A stretch of DNA of 64,000 bases from Limnephilus marmoratus (GCA_917880885.1 OU862920.1:40769019-40833018); one strand, 5' to 3'; counted from the stretch's first letter, positions 32,780-44,549 are shown. The notes: a model not told the origin generated them from the letters alone. Numbers and translations: made by a program.

Positions 32780-33820
32780 TTTTTAAATCGATAACTATGA
32801 TTTTTTTTAAATTATCCATTTTTAGTACAATAATCAGAATCAGAAAAAATAAACTTTGAATCTTCCATCGATATTTAACGATATTCATAGTTTGTGAAAA
32901 TACCCTATTACCGATGACAGATGTTGCCACAGTTCATCAAGGTGCCCCAAAAAAATAATGCAATAAAATGAATGATGAAAATTCAATTAATGCGTTCCAC
33001 ATTTTAAAAACATTTCCGCAAAGAAAAATCGTCTTATAAAATAATTTATTGCGGATTCGTTCTATGATGCAAACTGCAATCGTGACGGATCAGCACAAGC
33101 GTTCAAAATCCTGAATTACCACTTGCACTTTCCACAATCTGGTCATCTATCAGAATCCTGCACATGCGCAACGCGTAACATAGAAACTTGCACAGCGGGT
33201 CTAATGTGCATCATACTATATTACCTGTTAATTTTATAATATTATATTGCGATGTTATTCCCATATCTCACCAGCTGGTGAGGGCAGGCGGGCAGTGTTG
33301 ACCGAGTGCGATGCAACTAAGAGGTTGTTTCCGTAAGTAAAAGATTGCATTCTTTCGCCATGGGTGTTGCCATTAGATGGCTTCTTTTAAACATATACCG
33401 TTGTGAAAGACCAGCGTAACATCTCAGATGAATCCAGGTGAAGCAAATGGAGAAGCTCTGAAGAAATAATAGCCGCATTGGAGCGCAGCGCTGGAACAAC
33501 GCTTCGCTGGCCACGTTAAGATTAGGGGAAGTAAATGATGATGCTCGGTGATCATTTGCTTCATCCGGATCTTAGCTATGCAACTGCAGAAAAATATGTC
33601 AATTCTGACATACATAAATAGGTCTTCTTATCTTTTTCAACAATAGACTGGCTGTAGTTTTTTTTTGTTAGCTTAGGCTTGACGTGAAATAGTATGCGAT
33701 TTTTCCAACGCATAAGACGTTTATTTGTTTTTTTTTTTATTATTTAAAAAGATCTAATCATCTTCACTCGGTTTCCATATTTCTACATACAATAATCAGG
33801 GCTTTTCACTTCTAAAATTT
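32780..33820. other. No gene recognised
   Basis: The 33300-33620 part is less AT-rich and has overlapping minus-strand frames of 60-65 codons (one includes KQMITEHHHLLPL), but I cannot assign it to a gene or an element. Confidence 0.35.
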
Positions 33821-33824
33821 TAAG

Positions 33825-33890
33825 CGTAGGTACCAGTTTTGAAGATGCCTGTAGTAGGGTAAAACCGATCCGGTTTAAAATAAGTACATA
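33825..33890 (+). ncRNA. Decayed hammerhead motif
   Basis: TTGAAGA (33839-33845) is followed by a short helix II (GCCT / AGGGT), AAAA where GAAA is expected, and stem III CCG-ATC-CGG. Two core substitutions should abolish cleavage. Confidence 0.35.
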
Positions 33891-34009
33891 TGCGAAACAA
33901 AGAATTAAACTTTTGCAATAATAATCAATAAAACGATGGATTTTCATTATAAATCATCAATTTAGTGAAGTGAGTAAAACCTTAAAATGTAATAATAAAT
34001 AAAATATAC

Positions 34010-34130
34010 GAGTCTCAATTAAAAATTAGAAACACCTATAGGAATTGAACTCAGAAAATCAAATGTCCTGGGTTCAATTTCTGGGTGTGACCGTTGTTTT
34101 TCTGTTTCTAATTTTTGATTGAGAGTCTCT
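34010..34130. repeat. Hairpin of two head-to-head SINE-2 fragments
   Basis: GAGTCTCAATTAAAAATTAG at the left is mirrored by CTAATTTTTGATTGAGAGTC at the right. Inside, GGAATTGAACTCAG mirrors CTGGGTTCAATTT (box B). GTGTGACCGTTG marks the SINE-2 head-body junction. Confidence 0.6.
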
Positions 34131-34139
34131 AATATTGTC

Positions 34140-35220
34140 TTCAGTGATAAAATACAACAATGTATATGTTGAAAATATCTTCTCATTGCAAAGAAGAACT
34201 TACTAGTAACAGATTTCCACTTACAAAAAGCTACACAGTAGTCCGCTTAGCATTTTGATCCTTTTAGCTTTGCACTTTGTGTCCATTATATCATCCACGG
34301 ACAACCTCAGTTTTCCCTCCCTAATCAAGAGCGTCATTCTTTGCCATCTGTCAAGACTTGCCGTAAGGCTAGGATTGTTAAAAATAAAATTGAATATAGT
34401 CCCCGTCGTACCTAATAACCTAATATACAATAAAAACATTCCCTACTGTTATGTTAATGTGTGGATGTAATCGTGCCTGAATGCATCAAAACGTTACCCT
34501 CATCTTCTAAATCCAAAATATATTATATACATATATTTACATCTAACCATATATTTTCATGTTTCAGTTCTTGTAATCGTAGGTAGATTCTCTGATGCCA
34601 CATTATATAATTATTTCCTACTACAAGTCAACTTCACTACTTACCTACAATACTACAAGTTAGTTGTAACTAATGAACAACATTAACATTCATTTACAGC
34701 TTCTATCGCACGGCGCGTAAGATAATAATAACTTACAATCAGAAAAAACTGTGTTTTGTTCCATTAGACCTAGCAGGCGACCTTTAGACTATGTAAATAA
34801 TTAAGTAAAGGTCCTTGTGACCTGAGAGCATTTTTAAGTTGATTAATTTCACAATAATTAGGTAAATCACCAAAGCATAAATGTAACGAAAAATAACCAT
34901 ACATAAGAATAATGAGAAAGTATGCAGACTTATCGACGTATGATTTGAAAGCTGGCTTACAGGGCGAGTGTACAACAGACATTAGAGAAATAATATTATC
35001 AAATATAACTTTACATAAGAGTCAATTTTAGACTACAGCCAATTTTATGAATTTATTACAGCCAATTTTACTCTTCTCTTTGTTATAGGCATCTTAGTAT
35101 TATGTAATAATTTAAAGTTTTTTGTTCATACCCACGTATTCTGTTACCTGAGTGTTACATTTTACGTGTATCTAGGCATCCATTAAACGAAGTTATTACA
35201 CTGTTAAAATAGTGTTAATG
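34140..35220. other. No gene seen
   Basis: AT-rich sequence, short frames only. Confidence 0.45.
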
Positions 35221-35224
35221 ATAG

Positions 35225-35598
35225 TATTTAAAATAGGATGGGGTGGCATTTATAAAATCTACACACAATCTCTCTACATTGCGAAAAAACTAATCATCAA
35301 AGTAATATTAAAGAAATCATTTTTAAGTTTTCTGTTCATACTCGTTTTCAAATTTACAAAGTATAAAGAATATATTTTAAACAAAGTCGTACTCATCAAA
35401 AACACAACAAGTCTCAGACTATATTATGTTACCAATGCCGATATGTAAAAAAAACTTTGGTTCAACAGAACTAAAAATGCCTTTGAATTAATAAATAGTC
35501 AGAAAATAAGAGATCTTAAAAAGACCTTCAAAGAATTCAAACCCCTAATAAAAATATACACTGAACACTACAATTTAAAAAATATATATTTAAAATGA
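35225..35598 (+). pseudogene. Decayed C-terminal LINE fragment
   Basis: GWGGIYKIYTQSLYIAKKLI followed by KVILKK matches, in order, the YGIITWGG ... KVILKK segment of the LINE at 28310. NAFELINSQKIRDLKKTFKE, just beyond a stop, fits the C-terminal helix region. It has several stops. Confidence 0.5.
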
Positions 35599-35599
35599 T

Positions 35600-36540
35600 G
35601 ATAAGCCCATGTTTTTTTTTACTTTTGGTAAAAATACAAACAACACATGACTAAATAAATAACACCTTCCTCCCATACACATAAGCATAGCTTTTTACGG
35701 GACTACATCTTTAAATAAAAAAAATATGGAAACAAAATCATGAAAAAGAAATTTATTACACTGATATTCATAAAAATAAACATAAAATAGAAAAAACCTT
35801 TACAGGAATTTCCAAACAATCATTATATAATAATACGTCATTCTTTATAATTTATTTAGATTTCTTTTCAAATATTTTAAATGTAAAAATGCAGCAATTA
35901 ATTGCATACCGTTAATTACAGCGCATTTAATTGGCGCGCATTAAAAAACCTAATGCATAATTCCACTTTAACACTTGAATAGTAGGCATAATAATTTTTA
36001 TTCATGAATATTTTATTTCTCAATCATGTGTGGACATTTGAAAGTGAAACTTTATTTTTTTTTTATTTATAATTATTGATTTATCGTACGATTTTGAATA
36101 AACTTTAAAGTGGCTCGATTTGACTCACTTACGAATATTAACATTTTACACACTACATAAATCGGAATATTCACTAAACCAAAATGTCGTTGCTTCACAA
36201 GTAGGTGAGATAGGGCCAATCAATAGCAGGACTTATTTTTTTATCTGTTGTCTAAGTACTTGATCAGTAATATGATTTATGGATGGACATGTTGCAAGGA
36301 AATGTCAGCGGAAGGTGACCCTTATGGCGCGGAATTTCCTAGAGATTGGCCTCAACAATATCACTCCATAATTTAGCGATTCGGGGCCGCAGTGTCAAGG
36401 ATATAAGGATTGGAAAATCAATAACAAGATTCGGATTACAAAGAAATTTAGCGAATTACTTGCGCCTAAACGATTTCAACAAGTGGTGGGTACCGGTCAT
36501 AATATTATGTGCCTAGATTGGTGGTGTCGAAATCGATTTT
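35600..36540. other. No gene seen
   Basis: AT-rich sequence, no family recognised. Confidence 0.45.
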
Positions 36541-36547
36541 TTTATGT

Positions 36548-36760
36548 GAGTAACGCCAAGAGCCCTAACTGCTCACACCCTTGAAGCAGCGAGACTTTGG
36601 CAACACCGATTGGGGTATGTTGTGAGGCTGGGAGAGGGTAAGGAAGTTAGGTATGAAGGTGAGGAAGAATCTGGCTATTTGGATCTGATCACCAAATATG
36701 GCTAAAATGGGGGGTTTTTCAACGGGACGATACCGCTAGTATTTACAATAAAATATTTAC
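36548..36760 (-). mobile_element. SINE-1 copy, diverged, head lost
   Basis: CTAACTGCTCACACCC, GATTGGGGTATGTTGTGAGG and CTATTTGGATCTGATCACC are SINE-1 body motifs in reverse. Confidence 0.65.
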
Positions 36761-36881
36761 GGCGTACATATTTTACAATAAATTATTATTTTACTTCTTC
36801 AAACTTCGCAAATTTATTTTGTGGCATCATTTTTCATATAATGAATAACTTATTACTTTGTATAAAACCACTATATTTAAA

Positions 36882-36929
36882 ACAATATCAACATGTTTCG
36901 ACAACAATGTTGTCTTCATCAGGATATGT
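36882..36929 (-). ncRNA. Hammerhead ribozyme motif, left palindrome arm
   Basis: Exact mirror of the motif at 37529-37576, read on the minus strand. It has the same CTGATGA and GAAA boxes, 6-bp helix II and 7-bp helix I. Confidence 0.7.
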
Positions 36930-37528
36930 TACTATGATAAATGAAAAACAAGTATAGACAAATTAAAATAAATTATAACATAGACAAAATATTAAAAAGT
37001 AGAGGTGATTAATTACTTACTAATCATAAAAATAGTTATACAAAATTAAATTTAAAAATTATTTAAGGAAAAATAAAATTGCATTTAGATAATAAATTTT
37101 TTTTTAAGAATAATTAATTAAAATAATTAGTCTAAATCAAAAAATCAATAATTATAATTAGTTGTAAGTATTAATAAGAAAATAAATTTAAAAGATGGCT
37201 ATTTTTTAAAAATAGCCATCTTTTAAATTTATTTTCTTATGCTATTTTTTAAAAATAGCCATCTTTTAAATTTATTTTCTTATTAATACTTACAACTAAT
37301 TATAATTATTGATTTTTTTGATTTAGACTAATTATTTTAATTAATTATTCTTAAAAAAAAATTTATTATCTAAATGCAATTTTATTTTTCCTTAAATAAT
37401 TTTTAAATTTAATTTTGTATAACTATTTTTATGATTAGTAAGTAATTAATCACCTCTACTTTTTAATATTTTGTCTATGTTATAATTTATTTTAATTTGT
37501 CTATACTTGTTTTTCATTTATCATAGTA

Positions 37529-37576
37529 ACATATCCTGATGAAGACAACATTGTTGTCGAAACATGTTGATATTGT
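37529..37576 (+). ncRNA. Hammerhead ribozyme motif, right palindrome arm
   Basis: The elements in order are: helix I 5' strand ACATATC (37529-37535); CTGATGA (37536-37542); one unpaired A; helix II GACAAC-ATT-GTTGTC; GAAA (37559-37562); a minimal stem III ACATGT with a 2-nt loop; H17 = T (37568); and helix I 3' strand GATATTGT (37569-37576). The predicted cleavage is between 37568 and 37569. A short stem III type I layout is known from Penelope-like retroelements (established). That this copy derives from one is inference, as no Penelope RT or GIY-YIG frame is present. Confidence 0.7.
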
Positions 37577-37729
37577 TTTAAATATAGTGGTTTTATACAA
37601 AGTAATAAGTTATTCATTATATAAAATTATTATTTTTACCGAATAAATTGTGTAATAACTCTAATTAATCAAGCACTTGATTACTGAGGATCATAACCGC
37701 TCAAACATGGAGATCGTCGAATCATTATC

Positions 37730-38334
37730 TTTATTAAATAAAAATATCAAACTTAGCTCGGAATTTCAAGCCAGGATGGCAAGCTACTGACTGAAAGAGC
37801 AATTAGCTATAAATGGCACAATCTAGAGCGGTTTATACGACGCTAGGAAATTTAAAACCAGTATCTTTGCAGTGACTAAGTGACCAGTTTTGAGGGTGTT
37901 AGGCTGTATACTAGTCGATTATGTGCTACCTTCGCCGGCTAACACGAAGCTAATCACAAATCCAGGATAGTAACTTCGGTGATGGGCTGACGAACTAGCA
38001 AGGAAAGGGGCGAAAGCACCACTTGCGGGATCTGAGCCAGGAAACTACTCGATATGGACAGAAACTCGCTGAGGGAACTGGTAGGCCTACTATGGGACAC
38101 TGCCATCTCAGGAAACACATGCAGCTGTTGGGAGTGGAAAGCACCAGTAGATGTAGAAAATGTGAAGAGGATGAAGAGACTCCAATTCACTTATGGTGCC
38201 AATGTCCTGCCCTGGTGGGAATTAGGCTCAGATACACGGGGAGACATGTTGTAGAACCAGAAGACCTAGCCACATATCCGATAACAACTCTGGTGAACTT
38301 TATTAAAGGGACTGGGTTATTGTTAAAGGATTGA
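37730..38334 (+). pseudogene. LINE RNase H end and zinc-knuckle C-terminus
   Basis: Near 37990-38035 a frame reads WADELARKGAKAPLAG, the usual end of a LINE RNase H domain. After a frameshift the 38023-38334 frame reads GHCHLRKHMQLLG, then CRKCEEDEETPIHLWCQC with cysteines and a histidine spaced like a zinc knuckle, then VVEPEDLATYPITTLVNFIK before the stop. Domains in this order end the polyprotein of LINEs that carry RNase H (R1/I-like). The 5' part is too decayed to read. Confidence 0.7.
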
Positions 38335-38339
38335 GGTAA

Positions 38340-38805
38340 AATGGGAGAAAGTACAATGGGCCCATGGGCTTGAGATACTTGCCTACTTACTCCCTCACAA
38401 GCTTAATAGATTAAAAACAAAGCTAGTTCTGTTTACATGTTGCTAGAGTAACTGGCTTGCTAGATTACTTGCAATAGTTTGCTTGCCTGGGTTCAAATAC
38501 TATCCTCCTGTGGTTCGGGCATAATGAAGTATGGCTGTCATAAAGGGCAAAGTTCACTCAGCGGAACTAGTCACGAAGATTACTTTGTCTTCCCCTACTA
38601 TTTCATCCTTCAACCTTTCCATGGATTTTCAATCATGTTTTTTTTTGTCACTTTTTATGTCTGCTATCATCACTCGATGATTCGCTATAGGACGAAAAAC
38701 TTCTTAATTAATTACGACCTCAATTTTTCAGCGGTGTTTTAAGAGTGCACTTTAAGTTTTGTGTTTAGTGTTAAAATTAAGAAATTCTTACAAAACTCTA
38801 GGGGG
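38340..38805. other. No gene seen
   Basis: No family recognised. Confidence 0.45.
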
Positions 38806-38808
38806 CAG

Positions 38809-39009
38809 TTGTTTCACAGAATTTGAACTATTCAGCAAATTTAAAAGTGAATTTTCTAGTTCTCCGAAAGTTCTATTCAAGTCATGTTGTTATTTTAGCT
38901 ACAACTGGCCCATTATGACATAATAACAGAACTTTAATCGAACTACCACAGACTTGAAAGTTAACTTTGAAATTTGATGAATTGTTCAAATTCCGTGAAA
39001 CAACCCGTA
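38809..39009. mobile_element. MITE with GTTGTTTCAC ends
   Basis: Left GTTGTTTCACAGAATTTGAA and right (complement) GTTGTTTCACGGAATTTGAA form an inverted repeat of about 40 bp. The interior matches 8573-8682. A distant relative is at 53074-53270. No target-site duplication was resolved. Confidence 0.65.
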
Positions 39010-39540
39010 AGAATGAGGGAGATAATTAATATAATTGTTCTCAATGAAGTTAATACCCTCCGTCATGTGCTCCATTTTCGCGGAAAGTAATATATAAATC
39101 CACTTGAATATTCAATAACGTACTTATAAACTTTATACGTAATATGGCAAGATACTTAAAGGGTGTCTCGTTACACCGTTAATTAAAATATCGGGCGCTG
39201 TGGTTGATTAGTAACTGATCCTATTGAACGTTGCTAATCAAATGACTAACTAGCTACTTAATACTCTCAAATTAGTGAGGGAACGAAGCGGTTTTAATAC
39301 CTTCCCAATACTTTGGAAACCTTCGTATTTAGAAACAAATACTAGTGCAAGTTTAACTGTATTGGGGAGTTTTTTTCGAAAATATACAGTGAATTTTATA
39401 TACTCGTACATTCAGATAATGGGGAGCTAAACCGGAATAAGTGTTTTGAAAGCGTGTCTCTGTGATCAAATAATTGTCAATTTTCTCTTTCTTTATATCA
39501 ATTAAATAGTCATAAATACATTAGGAATTCTAATTAAGTG
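39010..39540. other. No gene seen
   Basis: AT-rich sequence, no family recognised. Confidence 0.45.
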
Positions 39541-39850
39541 ATTGTAAATGTTCTCCAAAATGACCTGAAAGGGATCTTATACTTGTGATCTCCCGAAAGA
39601 AACCATTCATTTATTCCGAATGCAATTGTTAATGTTCTTCAAAATGACCTTGAAGAAAATCCATTTTTGCGATTCTTTCAAGTGCATAAAGAAACCATCT
39701 CTCCGGTCAAAATGCAATTATTAATTTTCTGAAAAGTTGTCTTGACAGAAGCTCTCTCCTGTGATCTCCTGAACGAAACCATTCAATTGTTAAGAATATT
39801 ATGAACTAAATATGCAATTTGGCTGTCTTGAAACGGGAATCCTTTCCAGT
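39541..39850 (+). repeat. Diverged tandem repeat, period about 90 bp
   Basis: Three to four units share AATGCAATTGTTAATGTTCT, AAAATGACCTTGAA, GTGATCTCCTGAA and GAAACCATTCA in that order. The units differ by about a quarter of positions. Confidence 0.6.
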
Positions 39851-40021
39851 TAGACAGAAAAAGCGTCATTTTGTAATATATTGTAATATATAAAAATAAA
39901 TTTTATATCCCCAACACATAGCATAACACACAACAGTTTTATTGGACCTCTTACTTTCAATCTTTTACCGAAAAAATTCAAGTGATAACCACACTACCTC
40001 AATACTTAAAAGAGTTAAAAT

Positions 40022-40826
40022 TAGGGATGTTATGGAGCTCCGTAACCGTAACCGAAACTATCGGAGATCCGAAATAAAAAAAAAATATCCGTAACCGTAA
40101 CCGAAACCGATATAAAAGTTTCGGATTTTTCGGATAAAGGCGGAGTCTAAATGACAGGTTAAGACAGGTTTTTGGTTGTTTTGCCCGGCCGAGCCGTCAC
40201 TTGTCACACAAGCCGCGCGTGTCTCTTGCAATTTGCATTGTTTATGATTTATTTTGTGATTGTGGGTGTACAAACGTTAAAACTCATTATTTACGAGAAC
40301 CTACTTACTTAGTTTCAAAGTGTTGTGTAAATAAATTGTTATAGTTTTGGGAAAAGGAAAAATGCGTCCTACGTCTAGTTTAGTTTGGACATTTTTTGAT
40401 GAAATTAATGTAGATTCATTGATATATTACATCTCTATGTGTAGATTCTGCAAAATGTAAACAATGCGGTAAAAACTTTTCACGCAAAGGATGTGGCACT
40501 ACTTCTCTGAAACTTCATCTTAAATCAAAACACATTGTTAAATATGAAGAACTGTTGTTTCTGGAAAAGGATACTCAACAAAAACAACAGCCACCTCAAC
40601 AGCTAACATCTTTACAAGAGTGTAAAAAACAGTTGTGAATAACAGACTCTTTGAAAAATAGAGGTTCCTGGGAAAATTCTAATATCCTTAACCGAAATTA
40701 TCCGAAACTGGCGGATAATCCGAAATAATTTCAAATCCATAACCGTATCCGAAACCGGTATAATATTATTCCTATATTCGTATTATCCGTATCCAGATCC
40801 AAAATTTCATATCCATAACATCCCTA
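40022..40826 (+). mobile_element. hAT element with exact 8-bp target-site duplication
   Basis: Termini TAGGGATGTTATGGA and the complement TCCATAACATCCCTA are flanked by identical GTTAAAAT at 40014-40021 and 40827-40834. Subterminal CCGTAACCGTAACCGAAA repeats lie inside both ends. At 805 bp it is an internally deleted copy that keeps the start of a transposase. Confidence 0.9.
40362..40638 (+). pseudogene. hAT transposase N-terminus with BED zinc finger
   Basis: From the ATG at 40362 the frame reads SSLVWTFFDEINVDS. After a 31-bp insertion it continues in another frame as AKCKQCGKNFSRKGCGTTSL and LHLKSKH, to a stop at 40636-40638. The W-x-FF lead and C-x2-C ... H-x4-H pattern are those of the BED DNA-binding finger found at the N-terminus of hAT transposases. 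The catalytic and dimerisation parts are deleted. The insertion is flanked by an 8-bp direct repeat, GTAGATTC. Confidence 0.75.
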
Positions 40827-41069
40827 GTTAAAATCATGGTCTAACAATACAAATTGTGCTGGGAGTTATGGCCTTTATATATGTAAGTTTTCATTTTGTA
40901 CAAGAAATTATCCCGATCTAGTGTGTTATTAAAAGTCGCAATGATTGATATTGAAACATTATTTATTTCATTTATATCACTTTATGTTTTTCACAAACTT
41001 GAGTATTGTATTCACTTTTTATGCAAACTGTATAGACAAATTTTAATTATAAGCTTACTGTAGTGGCTT

Positions 41070-41340
41070 CTTCAAACTTTGCAATTACTCTTTGTGGTAT
41101 CATTTTAAAAACAACTTTGTAAAAACACCACTATACACATTCGAAAATAATTTTTATATTTCATTTTGTATATGTAATTTTTTTATTACATTTTTAAATA
41201 ATTAATCACCTTTATATTTTGTCTATGGTTCTAATTTGTCTATGCTTGTTCGTTTTTTATTATTTTTAATGTTAAACTTATCGGGTTGAAGAGAACCTTG
41301 TTTTGGAAACATGTTGATAATTTTGATTATCCATGAAGTC
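41070..41340 (+). repeat. Diverged copy of the palindrome arm, with decayed hammerhead
   Basis: CTTCAAACTTTGCAA, TTAATCACCTTTATATTTTG, TTGTCTATGCTTGTT and GAAACATGTTGATAAT follow the same order as in the palindrome (36836-37623). The first box is TTGAAGA, not CTGATGA, and helix II no longer pairs well, so the ribozyme is dead. Confidence 0.6.
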
Positions 41341-41710
41341 CCCGGCATTGCTCGAACTCTACCCTGAGTTTTCGAAATCAGACATAGACAGTGACCTTCC
41401 TCTTGTTTTGAAGGTCAATTGGGCAAAATTTCTTCGACCTTGAAGTAAAACCGTAGATTTGTATTAAAACCAAAATCACGCTGCCCGCCCGGTATGCGTT
41501 CGCCCGCTACGGATACTTTTCTTCATTAAAATAGATTTATATAATATTCAATAAACAGTATAACATTCGATAGACACATATTTTTTTAAATGCTTAATTA
41601 AATTAAATGTGAAATTCTCTTTTGTTCTATAGATTCATATTTAATACAAAAATAAATAAAACTAAACGATTCTAAAGCTTTCTATTCAAAAAATTATGTT
41701 TGACGTAGGT

Positions 41711-41960
41711 ACCTACTCCGCGGTCAATGGATAGAGCTCTCGACTAGCAATCCGAAGGTCGCGGGTTCAAATCCTGGCGTGCCCAGGTAAGAGAGGTGTA
41801 AAACTAGCATTCCGAACTGAAACGTTGTTTGTTTAAATCCTTATCTTCCTCTTCCCCATCTCCTTCCCTTCCCCACTACCTTGACAGCATATCTTAATTA
41901 GAGATGCCATAGTCTCACAAGCTCCAGGTGGTTGGGAGCAATTGGGACTCTTTTGGTATT
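41711..41960 (+). mobile_element. Full-length SINE-1, plus strand
   Basis: The tRNA-like head CGGTCAATGGATAGAGC ... GGTCGCGGGTTCAAATCC spans 41711-41790, followed by a shortened body. It ends GTTGGGAGCAATTGGGACTC. The head shows both pol III internal promoter boxes but has poor cloverleaf pairing. Confidence 0.7.
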
Positions 41961-41974
41961 AACATTAAAAATTA

Positions 41975-42240
41975 GAGTGCAGTTTACACGCGGTAGAAGC
42001 GAAACCAAAACAATCTCAACCAATACTTGAAAAATGAGGTCATAATCAAAGCGACCAATGAGCGCAGACCTCGCGTAATTTCCGTTTCATATCTCAACCA
42101 ATAGGAGCCTTTAAAAGTGACATCATTATCAATGCTGTCAATGAGCGCAGTTGATGCGTCGCAGGTGCACTAATCGTCATTTCCGTTTCATCCGAAATCC
42201 ACATCACAGTGCTATAGAAGTTTCACTTCAAAAATATGAA
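41975..42240 (+). mobile_element. MITE-C variant, near full length
   Basis: Starts AGAGTGCAGTTTACACGCGG, ends AAGTTTCACTTCA. The interior differs from other MITE-C copies, with repeated CTCAACCAATA and TCATTTCCGTTTCAT blocks as in 14310-14850. Confidence 0.7.
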
Positions 42241-42870
42241 AATTATCTCTCACGAAAATTATATTATTAAATCATTCTCTCTCAAGCATTATTCCACTTT
42301 TCCGCTTCGAAAATTCAAATGTACAAATAATTGGATGCTCTTTTAATTGTCCAATAATAGTAATATTAAAATCCGTTCAATGGCGATTTATAATTACCGT
42401 TAGCCGCATATTATTTTCATACTCGAATTACATCATTAAACCGATCCGCACGGTAAAATTAATTTCAATTATTTTGCCAGCTATAAAGAGTGCGAGAGTG
42501 TTGATAGTAAAAATATAATTGACAAGTATCATCGTTTTGTATAATCTAAAGTAGATCAGATTATACATTTATCGATTGCGTCGGTTACCGCAAAGTAGGA
42601 AGTGAAATATAATAGTGGTTAGAAAACTTGACTCCGACTTAGGTACTTCTCAGAAGTATGCAACCCGGTTCGGAAGTTGTAACATTAGGTTCGTTTACGA
42701 AATGGCGACGGTACTACAAAGGAATAAACATACGTTCCTTATCACAATAATGCTGCAGCTCTTTTTTACACATTAAATAATGGTGAGACAAAAGATGAGA
42801 CACACAACGTACGAATGTCTGTTTATTAATAAAAATAGACTTTTGCTTTTAAAATGGCGATAGCCTTAAC
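42241..42870. other. No gene seen
   Basis: No family recognised. Confidence 0.45.
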
Positions 42871-42872
42871 AG

Positions 42873-43080
42873 AGGTTCCCGGGTTCATAGGGTGAGCTTT
42901 GTTTAGGTCTTGGCGGCAGATGATCTGGATAGACTGAACCCTAGATCCCTACCCACCCCTCACACTTTTTCCTTCCTAGTAATTCCTCTCCTTCCTTTCT
43001 TTAAAAAGACCCGCCACACAGCATCCCCAAAGATGACGTAGGCCCTGAGAGAAATTATTTTCCTCAGGATCTCTAAATAG
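42873..43080 (+). mobile_element. Retroposon R3, internally deleted
   Basis: GAACCCTAGATCCCTACCCA, then CACACAGCATCCC, GATGACGTAGGCCCTGAG and AAATTATTTTCCTC follow the R3 order. The middle is missing. Confidence 0.65.
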
Positions 43081-44108
43081 TTTCTCTTACATTATCTGTG
43101 TGGAGATAATATTAAGGATCTGCAACCGGGCCCGAAAAGAAGAAGATGGAGAGATACGAAATTACGAATGTCAGAGGAGAGCGCTAACATTTACAGCGAC
43201 AAAATCGATTTGCGAAAATGTTTAATAAAACACGACTCGTTTAAAATAGAGCAAAAATCTCGCGGGCATTAAACAGCATTTAAAGAAACACTGTGATTTT
43301 TTCACAAGTTATATTGTAAAATAACTGAAACAAACGTGTTAATAATAATTTTTGGAGCATACTTTGCGATTTTTTTCCACCGAGGGAATTTTATATAGTT
43401 TGCGTTTCGGCGCGGGCAAAGTCTAGATATTATCTTCAAGAATAACATATATTTTTTAAGAGCTTTAAAACAAATCCGGGTTGCGGGCCCTTCAAAAAAA
43501 CTACTATTGCGTTTGAATTAATAAATTACGAAATATTTGTTTTTCTCTACTACAACGATGGCTTTATCGGATGAAAAGATATGGTTTCAAAACTCCCTCG
43601 CATTCAAATCGGTGTCAACAACAACCGACCATCTTTCTTGTGGCGCAAACTATTGTACAAAAAAGCATACACGTTTGATTAAACGATTATTTAAATGGTA
43701 ATGCCTTTCTTGACTATTTTATGACTGTAATACAATATATGCACACATTTACGTGTATTTCAGTAGACAAGTCCAATCGATAAATAACTTATGCGATACA
43801 AGTTTTATACTGTTGGTCAACAGTTCTTTTGTCTTACCTTAGCTAAGCAGTTCATTCCGCAACATTGCGTAAAGATAGAAGACGAACTTGGAATGTTGCC
43901 AATAAATCGTTTTTGTAATGTTTTTTTTTATAAACGGGAGCTATTTTGTTGCAATATCTAAACGCATAACTATGAACCTAGTTTGTGCAGGAAATCGTGC
44001 GCTTCGCATATTAATAATAAAGACTGACAGTTTCAAACGTTCCTATTAATCAAAAGGCTTCTTTTCAGTTTGTAACTGACCTAAAAATAATGGCTTACTT
44101 CTAAATGA
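43081..44108. other. No gene seen
   Basis: No family recognised. Short frames only. Confidence 0.45.
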
Positions 44109-44111
44109 ATT

Positions 44112-44545
44112 TTTTTTTTTTTTTTACGTTAGCTCCATACAGGAGGCACCGAGGAAAACAATTTAATGCTGTGTGGAGGGTTTTTTAAGGGAAAGGAAGG
44201 AGAAGAAGATATGGGAAGGAAAAAGGTATGAAGGGTAGCAATCTGGGGGTCAGTGTGGCCAGGAGTGACGGACGTATGAATCTATTCCTCACACTGCGGT
44301 GCTAGGCGAAGGGTCAGGAGAATCCGGCTGGAAAGAGGTCAAAAGGCCTCCCTCAATCAGTCTCCTCCGATCCAGCCCGCCACACAGTGGTTGGGCAAAC
44401 ATATCCGCCACCAAGATCTAGACAAACCCGGGCACCCCTGCTAAGTCACCAAACGTAGCGAACAACTTGGGATGACCTGTGGCAGGGGTGTTAGTTGTCT
44501 AATAAATAGTTCTCGGGGCGGCGGTACCCATACCCGGCTTCCAAA
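44112..44545 (-). mobile_element. Full-length retroposon R3 with poly(A)
   Basis: A 15-bp T run at 44109-44126 marks the 3' end (minus strand). The 5' end is the GAAGCCGGGTATGGGTACC block at about 44540. It contains GAGTGACGGACGTATGAAT and GTCACCAAACGTAGC. This is the most complete copy. Confidence 0.75.
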
Positions 44546-44549
44546 TTAA

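Larger units (their letters stand above)
36836..37623. repeat. 788-bp near-perfect palindrome with a hammerhead motif in each arm
   Basis: The left arm (36836-37216) and right arm (37241-37623) are almost identical inverted copies, separated by 24 bp. The spacer itself repeats part of the arm (CATCTTTTAAATTTATTTTC). I found only one or two differences, near the outer ends, so the inversion is recent or is kept alike by gene conversion. No coding frame. A diverged single arm lies at 41190-41340. Confidence 0.9.

Noticed and set aside
36836..37623. LTR or terminal inverted repeat pair of a coding transposon
   Set aside because: The spacer is only 24 bp and there is no coding sequence. The arms carry hammerheads instead.
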